Of a stretch of DNA of 29,213 nucleotides, positions 8,712 through 22,196 are shown piece after piece. The stretch's first letter is position 1; the number at the start of each line of letters is the position of its first letter. Position numbers and translations under genes: made by a program. The notes under the pieces are model-generated. The model was not told where the DNA came from. It saw nothing but the letters and a program-made list of their open reading frames with translations, and searched no databases. The stretch covers positions 1-29,213 of the forward strand of contig OUQQ01000215.1 in assembly GCA_900404475.1 (NCBI GenBank). The letters are read 5' to 3'. This stretch comes from Spongospora subterranea (Eukaryota > Endomyxa > Phytomyxea > Plasmodiophorida > Plasmodiophoridae).

Positions 8712-10036
8712 CTACCCGAAAAAATCAGATAGGCACATGGGCTTCATAACTTTAATTAGACCATCGGCGTTAGCACCGTGCTGAAGCCGCTCTGGTTCAG
8801 CCACTGTCCCATCCTCATTTGTATGAGCATAAAAACATGATGAACCAAAAGGACACGTTCCTTTACCACGCGCAAACCACTTGCATTCTATTTGCCGCAG
8901 GCGTGACGTATATTTCTCGATAACCGCCGTTTTCCTCTCAACGTCCATTACCATGCGGTCACTCGGAATCACAAAATGTGATTCCTGACGACAAAGAGGA
9001 CACGCTCTGAGATTCTCTTTCGTCTGCCCTGAACTTCCTCGCCAATTCCTGATACAGGGTAAACAGAAAGTATGACTACATCCCTATAACAGAAAAGTGA
9101 GTGCGTGCATACAATGGTGGTGGAACAACAACGACCTGAAGTAGCCCGAATTTTCTTCCAGAACGAACAATATTTTCCATGCATATTTCGCACTGTAATG
9201 TACTAGAAAACCGTCGCTCTTCGTTCAACGTAATGGTTTCCACGCATTGCATAACGTGCAATTCCTGACTGCGTTCATCTAGTGGGACGTCCTCCCCACA
9301 TTGAGGACATGATGATCCGAAATCATGTCGGTAGCGACAATGTGATGCATAACGGCATGAGCGTTGAAGAAAAAAAGGACATATCTTCGAGGAAGGAGCA
9401 GGCGCAGCCGAAGGTGAAACCGTGGCACCACTCGCGACTGCATCGAACGGTGATAGAGTAGATGCCAATTTTGAAGCATAGGATTCTGTGTGGTTTACTG
9501 CCATTGGCCTAACATTTCAAGCAAAATATTAACAAAGGTGGCTACGACAAAACGCTAAAGGAAACACCTCAGCAGCGATGATCCATGATAGATTTCATCA
9601 GAAGGATCAGTGCATTTTGATTCAGATGGCTCGAGAAGCGAATCTATTAGTGCATGCTCCATGTCAGATTGCACTTCTTCATCTGAATCCGAATGAGTGG
9701 TGGCAGGATTTTGCTGATTAGTGAAGGCGCCTAAACACAGTGTTAATTGCCGCCTGAACCGCAAATGAAAAGAAATGCCAAGAACTGATACATGGATGGA
9801 TCATAAAACATAAACAGACGATAATCAAGAACAATAAAGCTGTGCCGTTCTTGTAACAAGCTCGGGCTTAAGGACTCACCCGGGGCACCAAAGAAATACG
9901 CTGAGTCATGAGAAAAGAACGACGACGTCGCAGTGGCGGGGAAAGAAGGCGACACTGGCGACGCCCATGTCGACGGGATCCCTGTACTGGATACCGGAGA
10001 TGGCGGATGGGGCCAGCGGCGACTTGCCGATGACAT
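8712..10036 (-). CDS. MKRN: Makorin RING-finger E3 ubiquitin ligase
   Basis: Makorins are RNA-associated E3 ubiquitin ligases defined by CCCH fingers, a makorin-type Cys-His segment and a C3HC4 RING. Exons 9880-10036, 9568-9730, 9136-9508 and 8712-9083 join in frame (phases 1, 2, 0) to 354 residues. Domain order: a Ser/Pro-rich and then acidic N-terminus (residues 1 to about 145), CCCH finger CPFFLQRSCRYASHCRYRH (about 150-168), Cys-His segment from CPQCGEDVP to HVMQC, RING from CEICMENIV through GCSHTFCLPCIRNW to ACPLC (about 213-265), and a final CCCH finger CKWFARGKGTCPFGSSCFYAH split here as CKWFARGKGTC and CPFGSSCFYAH. Fingers usually found at the N-terminus of animal makorins are absent. 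The introns are 149, 59 and 52 bp, the first being the only long one in the window. The start at 10036 is preferred over an in-frame ATG at 10120 because a TATA-like site lies at about 10130. Confidence 0.92.
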
Positions 10037-10129
10037 GATCGGAACAATCGAAGAAAACGTTTGCAGCGAACGCAGTTCCACTCTTGACCGCGTTCGCAAA
10101 GGTGAAACAACTGCGCGCACTATTTACAG

Positions 10130-10139
10130 CCCTATATAA
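10130..10139 (-). promoter_or_regulatory. TATA-like element upstream of makorin
   Basis: The minus strand reads CTTTATATAG here, about 95 bp upstream of the chosen makorin start. The plus strand reads CTATATAAAG, so direction is not set by the motif alone. Placement before a gene start supports use on the minus strand. Confidence 0.45.
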
Positions 10140-11183
10140 AGTTGCGCAAATCGTTCACATTTGTATCGATATGTTTCCGTCGATTTGCGTTGAGAACGAG
10201 ACGTCGTTTTTGGCTCTGGAGGATGCATCCCAGCAGAGAATATCGACTTGAGAAGACACCCGATCATTTTAGATTTCCTTATGCCATCACAGCGTTACTG
10301 GATGTGGAACATACAGTGGGGTGAATTAACTGGCAACCTTCAGGATTACAGCGGAGTTGGATCAGTTTTGCTCAACCCACGAAACAGTACCATTCACAAT
10401 CACGACCGTTGCCCATTCCATAATTTACGAATCCTAAAGTTCGGCCTCTCAGTTATCATTGCAGTGTTTCCATTAGCAGCTCGGATGAACGGCACGCAGG
10501 TGACCAAACCTGCTGCACAACTTACCCTAATCGGTTTCTGTTTTGACGCAGTGACTGGGCGGCGGCGATACCCTTTCCAGTGGCGTATGGGAACGCAAGC
10601 CCACAGTGGCCCAGTCGCGGCCTTGATGTCATGTGCTGCACTAGACTGTAGACAGTGGTGGCAGTTGCGGCCTCGTGTCCAAATAGTGACCATTCCCATT
10701 GTATTAGGTCGCTAATATTGTTTTGTAGCAGAGTTTCCGAGTATGTTAGAACTGACGGTCTGCGCTTGTGTGTCATTTATCTATAATATGTTCCTTTGCA
10801 ACCGCTGGGATGAACACAGCGGCCCGATACGCGTTTCTTTTGTGAAATCAGTTTGAGCGGATATTCACAGCTTTCTACTGACATGGCGCCTAACGTTGTT
10901 TGTGCTGAATGGAAAACGTCACCGTCTTGATCAAAAGCATTCACGGTTGGCAATCACTTATCATTAGCCACTCTGTGCTCCAAATTCCAAGATATTGATT
11001 ACGGTCGGAAATCTAATCGCATCTAGCCCAGGAAAAGCTGTGATTCAAGCACGGTTTGTTGCCGGAGGTCCGTCTGCTCAATGATTGTGGCAATTCGATT
11101 TCCGGGCGACAAGAAATGTTTGTGCTGGGGGTTCGAAGAACGCCCTTATAAATATAGGTTGCAATGATTTAATTTACATTGAA
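10140..11183. other. Region with no assignable gene
   Basis: A 155-codon plus frame (10248-10715) and overlapping minus frames (10400-10776) are open, but none shows a known motif, a signal peptide or splice-consistent partners. This may be spacer between makorin and the membrane-protein region downstream of chitin synthase. Confidence 0.45.
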
Positions 11184-14669
<3,486 letters not shown>

Positions 14670-14757
14670 GTTTTTGGGGCGTTCCCTGATCTATCTCTGG
14701 CGGGAACGGCGTGGTGAAAAACCGCCCACAAACTGGAATAACTAAAACCTCAACAAG

Positions 14758-15759
14758 TCACAGATTTTCACCAATGTGATGCGCAACTGTTCCAGATAAA
14801 ACAAAGATATCACAACCATTCATTGCTTGATCTAGTTGGAAATCCAGGACAAATTCTCTTCTGGATTTGAGATAATCGAGAAGCCCGGTGTCGACTTTGT
14901 TTGCTGGCGGATCTGCCCCCTCTATAGAGGGGCGAGTTTGTTGCGGTTGAGGTGGCACTTTCGCGGTGCTTCGGCTAGTATTAATCGGCAGGTTTGTTGT
15001 GAGGACACCAACAGGCTTGGCAGTTTGTGAAAGAGCAGTGGATGTTGATTTGGCTTATTGATCTTGGCAGCGGCTTTGATTGGTTTGGTCAGATCGTTCT
15101 TTGCCAGGAGTGTTAGTATCGTCTCGTGTTCTAGTCTATTTTAGCAGCCCGGGTTCTTCCCGGTTTTGGTTGATCAACTGCCCTGGCGGCAGAGTGAAGT
15201 TTGACGGCCTCAGATGACTGCAGAGATCAGACTCAACTTTGATATATTGTGTTCTCTTGTCTGAACCGGGTTGTGTCTATATGGTCCCAGGACACAAGGC
15301 GACCCGCATCCAAAGAGAATCCAGTCATGTTCCCCACAATATCCCCATTTCCATAGCGCGGTTCGATCGGGCAGCGTCGCATTGTCAGAGTTTCTCAGGT
15401 TTATTCGATCAAGTTGACAAGGGTAAAAACAACGGGCTGATCTTTAGGGTCTGTGACATATTCTCCAACCGAAGCGATCACTCAGACAATAGCAGTTCTA
15501 TCCCAAAAAATCAATGTTGAATTCCAATCGCCGCTTGAGCCCTTGACCTTACCAACCCAACATGTGACTTGTTCCCAGTACTGCGTCGCCACTCGTGGAG
15601 TAACACTGACAGTGAAGGCGCTTGCGCCAGCCGATGTTGCACAGGTGGGGGGACGCGTCCGACCCCCCGTGTCCAGCCCGACTGGAATAATTGCCACAAC
15701 AGCGACAGTGCAGCAAAGCTCACCCACGACCGCGGGCTATTCCGCCGCTCTTGGGACAT
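14758..15759 (-). CDS. Candidate secreted protein, multi-exon, family unknown
   Basis: The minus strand opens with ATG at 15759 and a signal-peptide-like start, MSQERRNSPRSWVSFAALSL then LWQLF. A 62-bp intron (15621-15682) joins exon 1 (15683-15759) to AFTVSVTPRVATQYWEQVTC (15553-15620). Later frames on the same strand are protein-like: SVGEYVTDPKDQPVVFTLVN, then NGDIVGNMTGFSLDAGRLVS, and a last exon (about 14758-15060) that is Thr/Pro/Gln-rich and ends DQAMNGCDIFVLSGT...GENL with a TGA. The beta-rich composition would suit an extracellular domain. Middle splice sites are not certain. The start lies only 31 bp from the divergent DUF268 start. Confidence 0.45.
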
Positions 15760-15790
15760 TGAACCGCCATAGCGCCAGATCGGTAATCCG

Positions 15791-17018
15791 ATGGGCTCCA
15801 TGAATCATAGCCCCAAGACGCGCATTATGGATGGATTAAAAAACAATCGGGGTCTATATCTGATCGCTGCAGGAGTGTTTTTTCTCATCTTCCAGCACGC
15901 CATGCTGTATAATTCCCGTCAAGTCGCCAACGCGGACGTGTACGACCTGGACGTTGAAATTTTGCGAAATCTCTGTGTTGACGATATTTTTTCTTTAGAT
16001 CGGAACATGTTAAACCCAGAATCGCTAGAGCTGAATATGGTCTAGTTCACGCGCCAACTCAATGCCATTTCGTGAAACGGGCCGATATGAAGGGAAAGAG
16101 CTTCTTCGCCGATCTTGAACCCGCGTACGCTCCAGAGTTCACGCTGCTTTCGGCGTGGCTGAAACCGGAATACCCCAGCGCTGTTGAGGCCCCCAAGGAA
16201 ATACCAGAAATATATAAGGACGGGTTCACGATGGGCGGGAAAGTCAAAATTGGGAAATGGTATTTTAACCAGGCGTATCTGGGCAACGTTCAAGCGCTGC
16301 CACAGAATGTTTGGACTAAAGCTGACGTCGAGGATTATATGGTGAAGACGCTGACAGAGACCAAATACGATGGGGATGGGCTCAACATCAACACGGCGTT
16401 GGCGAAATATAACCAGTACGTCAAGGGTAAACGCGGGGTTGTAATTGGATCAGGTAATGGATCACGATCTCGTCCATTGTCACCCATGTTCGATCTGACA
16501 AATGTCGTGCAGAGCATCCTTGGGTTGAAGCCATGGCGCTGCGTGCAGGGTCAGGACCGATTTTAACTGTGGAGTTTGGGGAGATTATTTCCGAACATCC
16601 GATGATCTCGACGATGATTCCGAAAGAATTCACGGAGAGCTTCCTCAATGGCAAGATTGAACCGTTCGACTATGGTATCTCATTCTCCAGTTTGGAGCAC
16701 GATGGTCTTGGACGATATGGCGACATATTGAACCCGATTGGCGACTTGCAATCGCTGGCCAAAGCTCTGTCGTACATTAAACCGGGCGGGTTCTTCTTCC
16801 TCGGGTTGATGAATGGGGACGACGAGATTGTTTTCAATGCTCATCGTATCTACGGCAAACTACGAATGCCCAAAATAATGGCCGGGTCAGTGTAGAGCGT
16901 TATCAATCGCTAAATCAACCAGAGATTAAATAGGTTGTACAGGTGGCATTTCGTCGACGTTATTTTAGGCGGTTTACAGCATACGGTGGTCATGCAAAAC
17001 CGGAATGGGTGCATTTAG
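15791..17018 (+). CDS. DUF268-family protein with N-terminal membrane anchor
   Basis: DUF268 is a family of unknown function first described in Caenorhabditis, with a nucleotide-binding-like core. Exons 15791-15939, 15999-16453, 16513-16885 and 16943-17018 join in frame to 350 residues, with introns of 59, 59 and 57 bp. A single hydrophobic segment, GLYLIAAGVFFLIFQHAML, near residues 16-36 predicts a type II, Golgi-style anchor with the body in the lumen. The DUF268 core starts at about residue 185: GVVIGSEHPWVEAMAL across the second junction, ILTVEFGEI, FDYGISFSSLEHDGLGRYGD, IKPGGFFFLGL, NAHRIYGKLRMP, ending VVMQNRNG. The VIGS-x-x-PWVE and SLEHDGLGRYGD motifs are methyltransferase-like (SAM-site positions), but activity is not established. 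Every junction restores homology. Confidence 0.9.
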
Positions 17019-18086
17019 GAAACAAACTAAACTCTATCAATACACGGCAGAATGGTTCACGAATTACCAACTCATTTCAAAAAACATGACGTGGTTGTGG
17101 GAAATGCTGAGCAATGTGGCGTCGGGTAGCAGCGGGGGATGAGCTTGAAGGATTGTTGCCGAGAAAAGAGGCATAGGTTATGGTCGAATATGAGACAGCG
17201 ATGTGTGTTCACGATTGAACCACCGGCACCCATCCTCTATCTCATAAAAAACCGCTCGCTAAGCTTTTGAGCCCAATCAGACGTCAAAAGTTCATCGGCT
17301 TTCTAAAACTACTGGTGGTCGCTATCAATCAGACCAGTGACAATATTCCAGGTTTACCACCAAATTAGGAACCGCATAAAATCTTTCACAGCTGGTCAAT
17401 CATATTCCAATCTGCTACGATGGGGGAATATATGTTCGACCAATCACAATCAACAACATCATCAGACGAACGTTTATCTTCCTTGTTTTTCTTTCGATGT
17501 TTCGCGACCCCATTCCGAAGGGCGACGGTTTACTCGCTTGCTAAAAGGTTTTCATAGTGCAGAATCGATACGTCCTTGTGTTCAACCAACAAAAATGGAC
17601 AATTGTCGGCGATCCGCGTTCTCATTATCTCAGTTCGTCATCCACCTCTACAGCCCATGCTCCCTTTGACCCCCTTTTGTACTCCCTGGCCATAGATTTT
17701 GGGCAAAATATCCAAGGTAGCATCCTTGATGGAGTATGAGAGATATTCCTCTTCACATCCACATCTACATCTCACTTCCGCCATTTGACACTGACCACCA
17801 ATTTGCTAACTTTTGAACAGCCAACAACTCTTAATGAGATATTTATTTTTACGATTGTAGGCGCTGAAATGTTCGAACAATAAATAAATAACACCTCAGT
17901 AGAATGAGCCCGGAAATCTATCAGCAATCCGACCAAAACAAATATCGTCGCGTCTTTCGACTGGAACGGTGGTATTTCACTGCCAGGGAATCCATTAGGT
18001 ATTGGTCGAGAGATGTGTTAGGGGATGAGTCATCAGGTTACTGAGCAGACGACGTTGACTAAATACGTCATTCTCTTAAATGTTCT
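17019..18086. other. Intergenic region, 1.07 kb
   Basis: The longest frames here (17337-17669 and 17557-17739) lack motifs and splice partners. AT-rich stretches include AATAAATAAATAA at about 17878-17890, which could serve as a poly(A) signal. It presumably holds the promoter of the following secreted-protein gene. I see no tRNA or other RNA gene. Confidence 0.5.
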
Positions 18087-21056
18087 ATGATCCAGTATGA
18101 TCGATCGGTGATCGTATATCTATCCGTTGTCGCTCTGTATTCGCTGGCGATAACGACGGGTGGGCAATCTACCCCAGCTCAGTTATTGCCCGCCTCGAAT
18201 ACCGCCCCAGCCTTAGGATTAGCGCCACCACATCAATCATATGCTGATGGGCTGTTTCAATCGACAGGTTCAGCAGCCCAACCACAATCCATAGCGGTTC
18301 AACCTATTCCAGGACCAGCTGCAGTTAATACGGGTGTACCAATTGTCGAAGCGGCGAATGGCAATACTCCATCGCCCAACATGGCGCCATATAGCGGACA
18401 GGTTCCTGTAGGTCAATATAGTCAACAAGTGGGGAATCCCTCATATCCTGTGTTTCGATCGAATCCAGCGCCATTATCTCCTTCGAATCCCCCGTCCGTT
18501 CAGACACCAATGAGCTTCAATGGCCAACTAGGAGTCCCTGGTTATACCCCAACCGCAGTTGGGTTTGTTCCCATCGCTCCATCGACCCAGAATATCCCTT
18601 CTTCTGATCCCTATTTGACGGGGATTCCCATGGCACAATCAGCCCAAGGGTTTCCCTCTAACCCGTCGTCGATGAGCGTCCCTGCAGTTCCACCCAATCA
18701 GGATGGAACTCGGTATCAACCGTCATCATATACCACTCCGATATCCCCATACAATCAGCAAATGCCATCTGGGTCAATGGGCCCGTTGATTCAGAACTCT
18801 AATCCCTCACCGATCAGCAATCCGATGGGATCGTCGCTTAATCAGCAAGTACCTGCTGGTCCTAGTCCAGGATCGACCTATCCTCAAACTCCTCAGGGTG
18901 TTGCGTTGAACCTTGTAGTGAATGCTGGCCCTGCTAATCCTACCGCATCTCTCGCCCCAGTTCAGTATCAAACCCTTCCTCCATTGTATAATCCTGGACC
19001 GGGGACAGGACAACAGCAGGCGGGTGGCGCTATCATTGGGCAACAGCAGGCGGGTGGCGCTGTCATTGGGCAACAGAGTCCATCGCCTCCCGCAAGCGAT
19101 AAGGATGAGCGGGACAAGAGGGACAACAGGTATAGGAACGGCAATGACGACGACGAGGACAGATATAGGAAGAGAAGGGATTGGGATGATGAGGACGGTG
19201 ATAGAAGAAGGGAAGACGATAGAGACGACGACGATCGTCGGAGGAGGGATGATAGAGATGGCGATCGAGGGAATAGGGACAGAAGCGATGATCGCGATAG
19301 GGACGATCGCAGGAAAGATGACGGGAGTCGTTCAGGGAAAACCGGGAATAATGATAAGGGGAAGTCAGGTTCAGCGTCGTTATCCCTTCCATCATTGCCG
19401 AATACCCCCAATATACCAAAGGTGCCAACCCTAGCGCCATTGGACTCCAACAGTCAGCTCACGTCGGAGCCGTCAACACCACCTCCAACACCTCCTCCGA
19501 CCACTAAACCGGCCTCCACCATTCCCCCAATGCGCCCTGGATCATCGCCAACAATGTCTCCTGCTCCAACAAATGCATCAGCGATTGAGATGGGAACGGC
19601 GGGATCATCTGTTATATCCCCATCGCAACAGCCCCAATCGGAACCGATCCAATCTGATCCACAACCGGCTCAACCCGTTCAGCTAAACACATCAGATCCA
19701 GTTAGATCTGACCATCCTCTACCGGATCCTCCCTCGACAAAATTACCCCAGGAACCCATACCGCCGCCTTCATCGCCCCAAGATCATCCTCTACCAGCGC
19801 CCGCTCCTGAATATTCAGCTCCGGCAGCGGAACCGCCGCAAACCAGCGACGTGTCGAGGGCTCAATCCGANATCCAATCTGATCCACAACCGGCTCAACC
19901 CGTTCAGCTAAACACATCAGATCCAGTTAGATCTGACCATCCTCTACCGGATCCTCCCTCGACAAAATTACCCCAGGAACCCATACCGCCGCCTTCATCG
20001 CCCCAAGATCATCCTCTACCAGCGCCCGCTCCTGAATATTCAGCTCCGGCAGCGGAACCGCCGCAAACCAGCGACGTGTCGAGGGCTCAATCCGAGGAGG
20101 CGCCTACTCATCAACCATCTCATAATGAGCAGGCGATGCCTAAACCTACGACAGAACCATCGCCTCAACCGACAACTGCTCCTGTTGGCAATATGGCGAC
20201 AGTCACATTAGCGCCATTATCGTTACCTCAAGCCGCTGGTAAATGGACGGCGCCATTACCGAAAGAGGGGCTCAAGATCGGAGCTGGCAAGCCCGCCCCA
20301 CCTCTGACCAAGTCTTTGCCGGTATTGCCGAATATGCCGGCGGATATGGCGAAGTTCCATCAGCGCCCCGATGCGGTCAAGAAGCCACCGCAGCTGCCAC
20401 CGAATATGGCTCAACCGGTTGTGAACAAACCGGGGGTGGTGGGACCTGACAGGAAACAACCTGGTTCCCTTCCGAATATACAGGTAGAGGGAGGAAATGT
20501 GTCTGAACCCGTATCACCATCGCCATTAACGCCAGGTTCAGGCGAGCCATTAGTCACGCCAACGTCCTCACCTGTATTGGCAGCGCCTGAACCCGGTCCA
20601 GAGCCCCAGTCACTTGGACCCAGCCCGAAACCAACGAAAGTATCTGAGAACCCAGTGGCTGCTAAAGAGTCAAACCACCCCTATGTTGAACCTGATCCGG
20701 TTCCCCCTATTGTTGTGGCTGACGATAAAGCCACATTGTCGGATAATGAAACAGGAGACGCTTCAAGAGATAAAATCAGCAAAAATGCCAAGTGGATGTT
20801 CGGCAAAGATAGCAAATACAATTATGTTCCAAGTGGGGGCGAGAAAGGTTCGGAATCCCATTCATCAGCAGCCCAACCTGACAAGAAGAATGCAGTCAAG
20901 AAGAATGCTGGCAAGAAGAAACAAGAGCGAGGGAAAGACAAATCCGGATCAGGATCAAAGAAACCCAAATCCAGTAAATCATCATCAGGACCTGATTCCA
21001 ATAAGGCGGTCTCAGATATATTCTCTAATGTTATGAATCGAATCAAATTCAAATAA
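18087..21056 (+). CDS. Secreted Pro/Ser/Gln-rich low-complexity protein with an Arg/Asp tract
   Basis: A single 989-codon frame with no intron needed. Residues 1 to about 27 form a signal peptide (SVIVYLSVVALYSLAITTG core). The body is repetitive Pro/Ser/Gln/Asn/Thr sequence with many NP, SP and QP pairs, as in extracellular matrix, wall or mucin-like proteins. Residues 338-425 are a charged tract of alternating Asp and Arg (DDDDRRRRDDRDGDRGNRDR), which is rare in secreted proteins. The C-terminus is Lys/Ser-rich (KKNAVKKNAGKKK) and ends SDIFSNVMNRIKFK. No GPI or transmembrane segment is seen at the end. A tandem 10-residue repeat QQQAGGAIIG lies at residues 309-328. A single N at 19871, flanked by identical 224-bp copies, means about 75 residues may be falsely duplicated. 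AATAAA overlaps the stop. The family is unknown, and a surface role is inference from composition. Confidence 0.8.
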   Translation: MIQYDRSVIVYLSVVALYSLAITTGGQSTPAQLLPASNTAPALGLAPPHQSYADGLFQSTGSAAQPQSIAVQPIPGPAAVNTGVPIVEAANGNTPSPNMAPYSGQVPVGQYSQQVGNPSYPVFRSNPAPLSPSNPPSVQTPMSFNGQLGVPGYTPTAVGFVPIAPSTQNIPSSDPYLTGIPMAQSAQGFPSNPSSMSVPAVPPNQDGTRYQPSSYTTPISPYNQQMPSGSMGPLIQNSNPSPISNPMGSSLNQQVPAGPSPGSTYPQTPQGVALNLVVNAGPANPTASLAPVQYQTLPPLYNPGPGTGQQQAGGAIIGQQQAGGAVIGQQSPSPPASDKDERDKRDNRYRNGNDDDEDRYRKRRDWDDEDGDRRREDDRDDDDRRRRDDRDGDRGNRDRSDDRDRDDRRKDDGSRSGKTGNNDKGKSGSASLSLPSLPNTPNIPKVPTLAPLDSNSQLTSEPSTPPPTPPPTTKPASTIPPMRPGSSPTMSPAPTNASAIEMGTAGSSVISPSQQPQSEPIQSDPQPAQPVQLNTSDPVRSDHPLPDPPSTKLPQEPIPPPSSPQDHPLPAPAPEYSAPAAEPPQTSDVSRAQSXIQSDPQPAQPVQLNTSDPVRSDHPLPDPPSTKLPQEPIPPPSSPQDHPLPAPAPEYSAPAAEPPQTSDVSRAQSEEAPTHQPSHNEQAMPKPTTEPSPQPTTAPVGNMATVTLAPLSLPQAAGKWTAPLPKEGLKIGAGKPAPPLTKSLPVLPNMPADMAKFHQRPDAVKKPPQLPPNMAQPVVNKPGVVGPDRKQPGSLPNIQVEGGNVSEPVSPSPLTPGSGEPLVTPTSSPVLAAPEPGPEPQSLGPSPKPTKVSENPVAAKESNHPYVEPDPVPPIVVADDKATLSDNETGDASRDKISKNAKWMFGKDSKYNYVPSGGEKGSESHSSAAQPDKKNAVKKNAGKKKQERGKDKSGSGSKKPKSSKSSSGPDSNKAVSDIFSNVMNRIKFK
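19011..19070. repeat. Tandem repeat, two 30-bp units
   Basis: Two adjacent 30-bp copies (19011-19040 and 19041-19070) differ at one base and encode QQQAGGAIIG and QQQAGGAVIG. The unit length keeps the reading frame. Confidence 0.93.
19647..20095. repeat. Identical 224-bp direct repeat either side of a single N
   Basis: Bases 19647-19870 and 19872-20095 are the same, separated by the only N in the window (19871). The period of 225 bp keeps frame. Two contig ends with an unmerged overlap joined by one N would give exactly this pattern. A true in-frame 75-residue duplication is the alternative. Confidence 0.93.
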
Positions 21057-21112
21057 ACCCAATCGTGTTATCCTGATGTTCTCAGTCGGCGGTGCCTGAT
21101 TAGCGCCGCTGT

Positions 21113-21122
21113 CATATATAAT
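21113..21122 (+). promoter_or_regulatory. TATA-like box of RPS4
   Basis: The sequence CATATATAAT lies about 100 bp upstream of the RPS4 start. It is the only TATA-like run between the preceding gene's end and RPS4. The 5' leader that follows is rich in CGTC/CCGTC repeats. Confidence 0.5.
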
Positions 21123-21216
21123 CCGTCATCGGTGTGCTAACGATACCGACGAACTCCGTCACGGACTCCGTCATCGTTGCCAGATTCCTCTCGTCGTTTG
21201 CTGACTCCACCACATC

Positions 21217-22172
21217 ATGGCTCGTGGACCGAAGAAGCATTTGAAGCGGCTAAATGCCCCGAAAAACTGGATGTTGGGCAAGCTGGGAGGCACCTGGGCC
21301 CCGCGTCCGTCCCCTGGTCCCCACAAGCTCCGGGAATCCATCCCCTTGGTCGTATTGCTCCGTAACCGCATGAAATACGCCCTGACCCGCCGGGAGACCA
21401 TGATCATCGTTATGAACCGCAGTATCAAGCTCGACGGCAAGGTCGATATTTTTGTTCGGTTGATTGTTTTCGTCGCGCTCTGTATTGATTGTTCCGGCTC
21501 TGATCAGGTCCGAACCGACACCAACTTCCCAGCTGGTTTCATGGACGTTCTCTCAATTGAGAAGACCAACGAGAACTATCGCCTCATGTACGACACCAAG
21601 GGTCGTTTCCTTCTTCACAAGATTAAGGTAAACGAGTTCGCGTTAATGAAATTTCTGTTTTCCTATCGTTCACAATTGGTATTTTTTAGGCTGCTGAGGC
21701 CGGATTCAAGCTCTGCCGCATCAAGAAGCTGAGCAAGGGCAACAAGAACAGCGTTGGCCGTAACCCCACCCAGACTGGACAGCTTGCTGCCGTTCCATAC
21801 GTTGTCACACACGATGGTCGTACCATTCGCTACCCAGACCCCGTCATTCGTGTCAATGACACCGTCAAGGTCGATTTGGCCACCGGAAAGATCGTCGACT
21901 TCGCCAAGTTCGAGCTCGGGCAGAAAGCCATGATCACAGCCGGAAACAACTGTGGCCGTATCGGAACCATCATCGGACGTGATCGTCACCCAGGTGCCTT
22001 CGATATCGTTCGTATTCGCGACGCCAAAGGCCACACTTTCGCCACCCGTATCATCAACGTGTTTGTCATCGGCAAAGGCGACGAATCATTCGTCACACTG
22101 CCCCGTGATAAGGGTGTCCGTCTGTCCATCGAGGAAGATCGGGAGAAGCGTCTCAAGAAACAGCATGATTGA
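21217..22172 (+). CDS. RPS4: 40S ribosomal protein S4 (eS4)
   Basis: RPS4 is a eukaryote- and archaea-specific protein of the small ribosomal subunit. Exons 21217-21441, 21508-21627 and 21690-22172 join at phase 0 to 275 residues (human 263). Introns are 66 and 62 bp. The first is a multiple of three without a stop, so it reads through as 22 false residues if missed. The order is standard: N-terminal [21 protein letters not shown]4 domain ([13 protein letters not shown] to [11 protein letters not shown]), central [20 protein letters not shown] and YDTKGRF, then [13 protein letters not shown], the KOW-like segment ([20 protein letters not shown]) and the C-terminal [14 protein letters not shown]. 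It carries about 14 extra residues at [14 protein letters not shown], a site where animals have a short loop. The start is in a good context (ATCATGG). AATAAAA follows the stop by 20 bp. Confidence 0.98.
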
Positions 22173-22189
22173 AAACTCATTGTCTAAGG

Positions 22190-22196
22190 CAATAAA
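22190..22196 (+). terminator. Poly(A) signal of RPS4
   Basis: AATAAAA about 20 bp after the RPS4 stop codon matches the canonical AATAAA cleavage signal. A short 3' UTR agrees with the compact genes here. Confidence 0.6.

Noticed and set aside
10248..10715. 155-codon plus frame treated as a gene
   Set aside because: No recognisable domain, overlapping open minus frames, and no splice or promoter signals. Left as unassigned.
15355..15380. Possible tRNA B-box (GGTTCGATCGG)
   Set aside because: No matching A-box or cloverleaf can be formed around it.
18968..19450. Minus-strand 160-codon Ser/Leu-rich frame
   Set aside because: It is the antisense shadow of the Asp/Arg-coding tract of the secreted protein. 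Its composition follows from the complementary codons.
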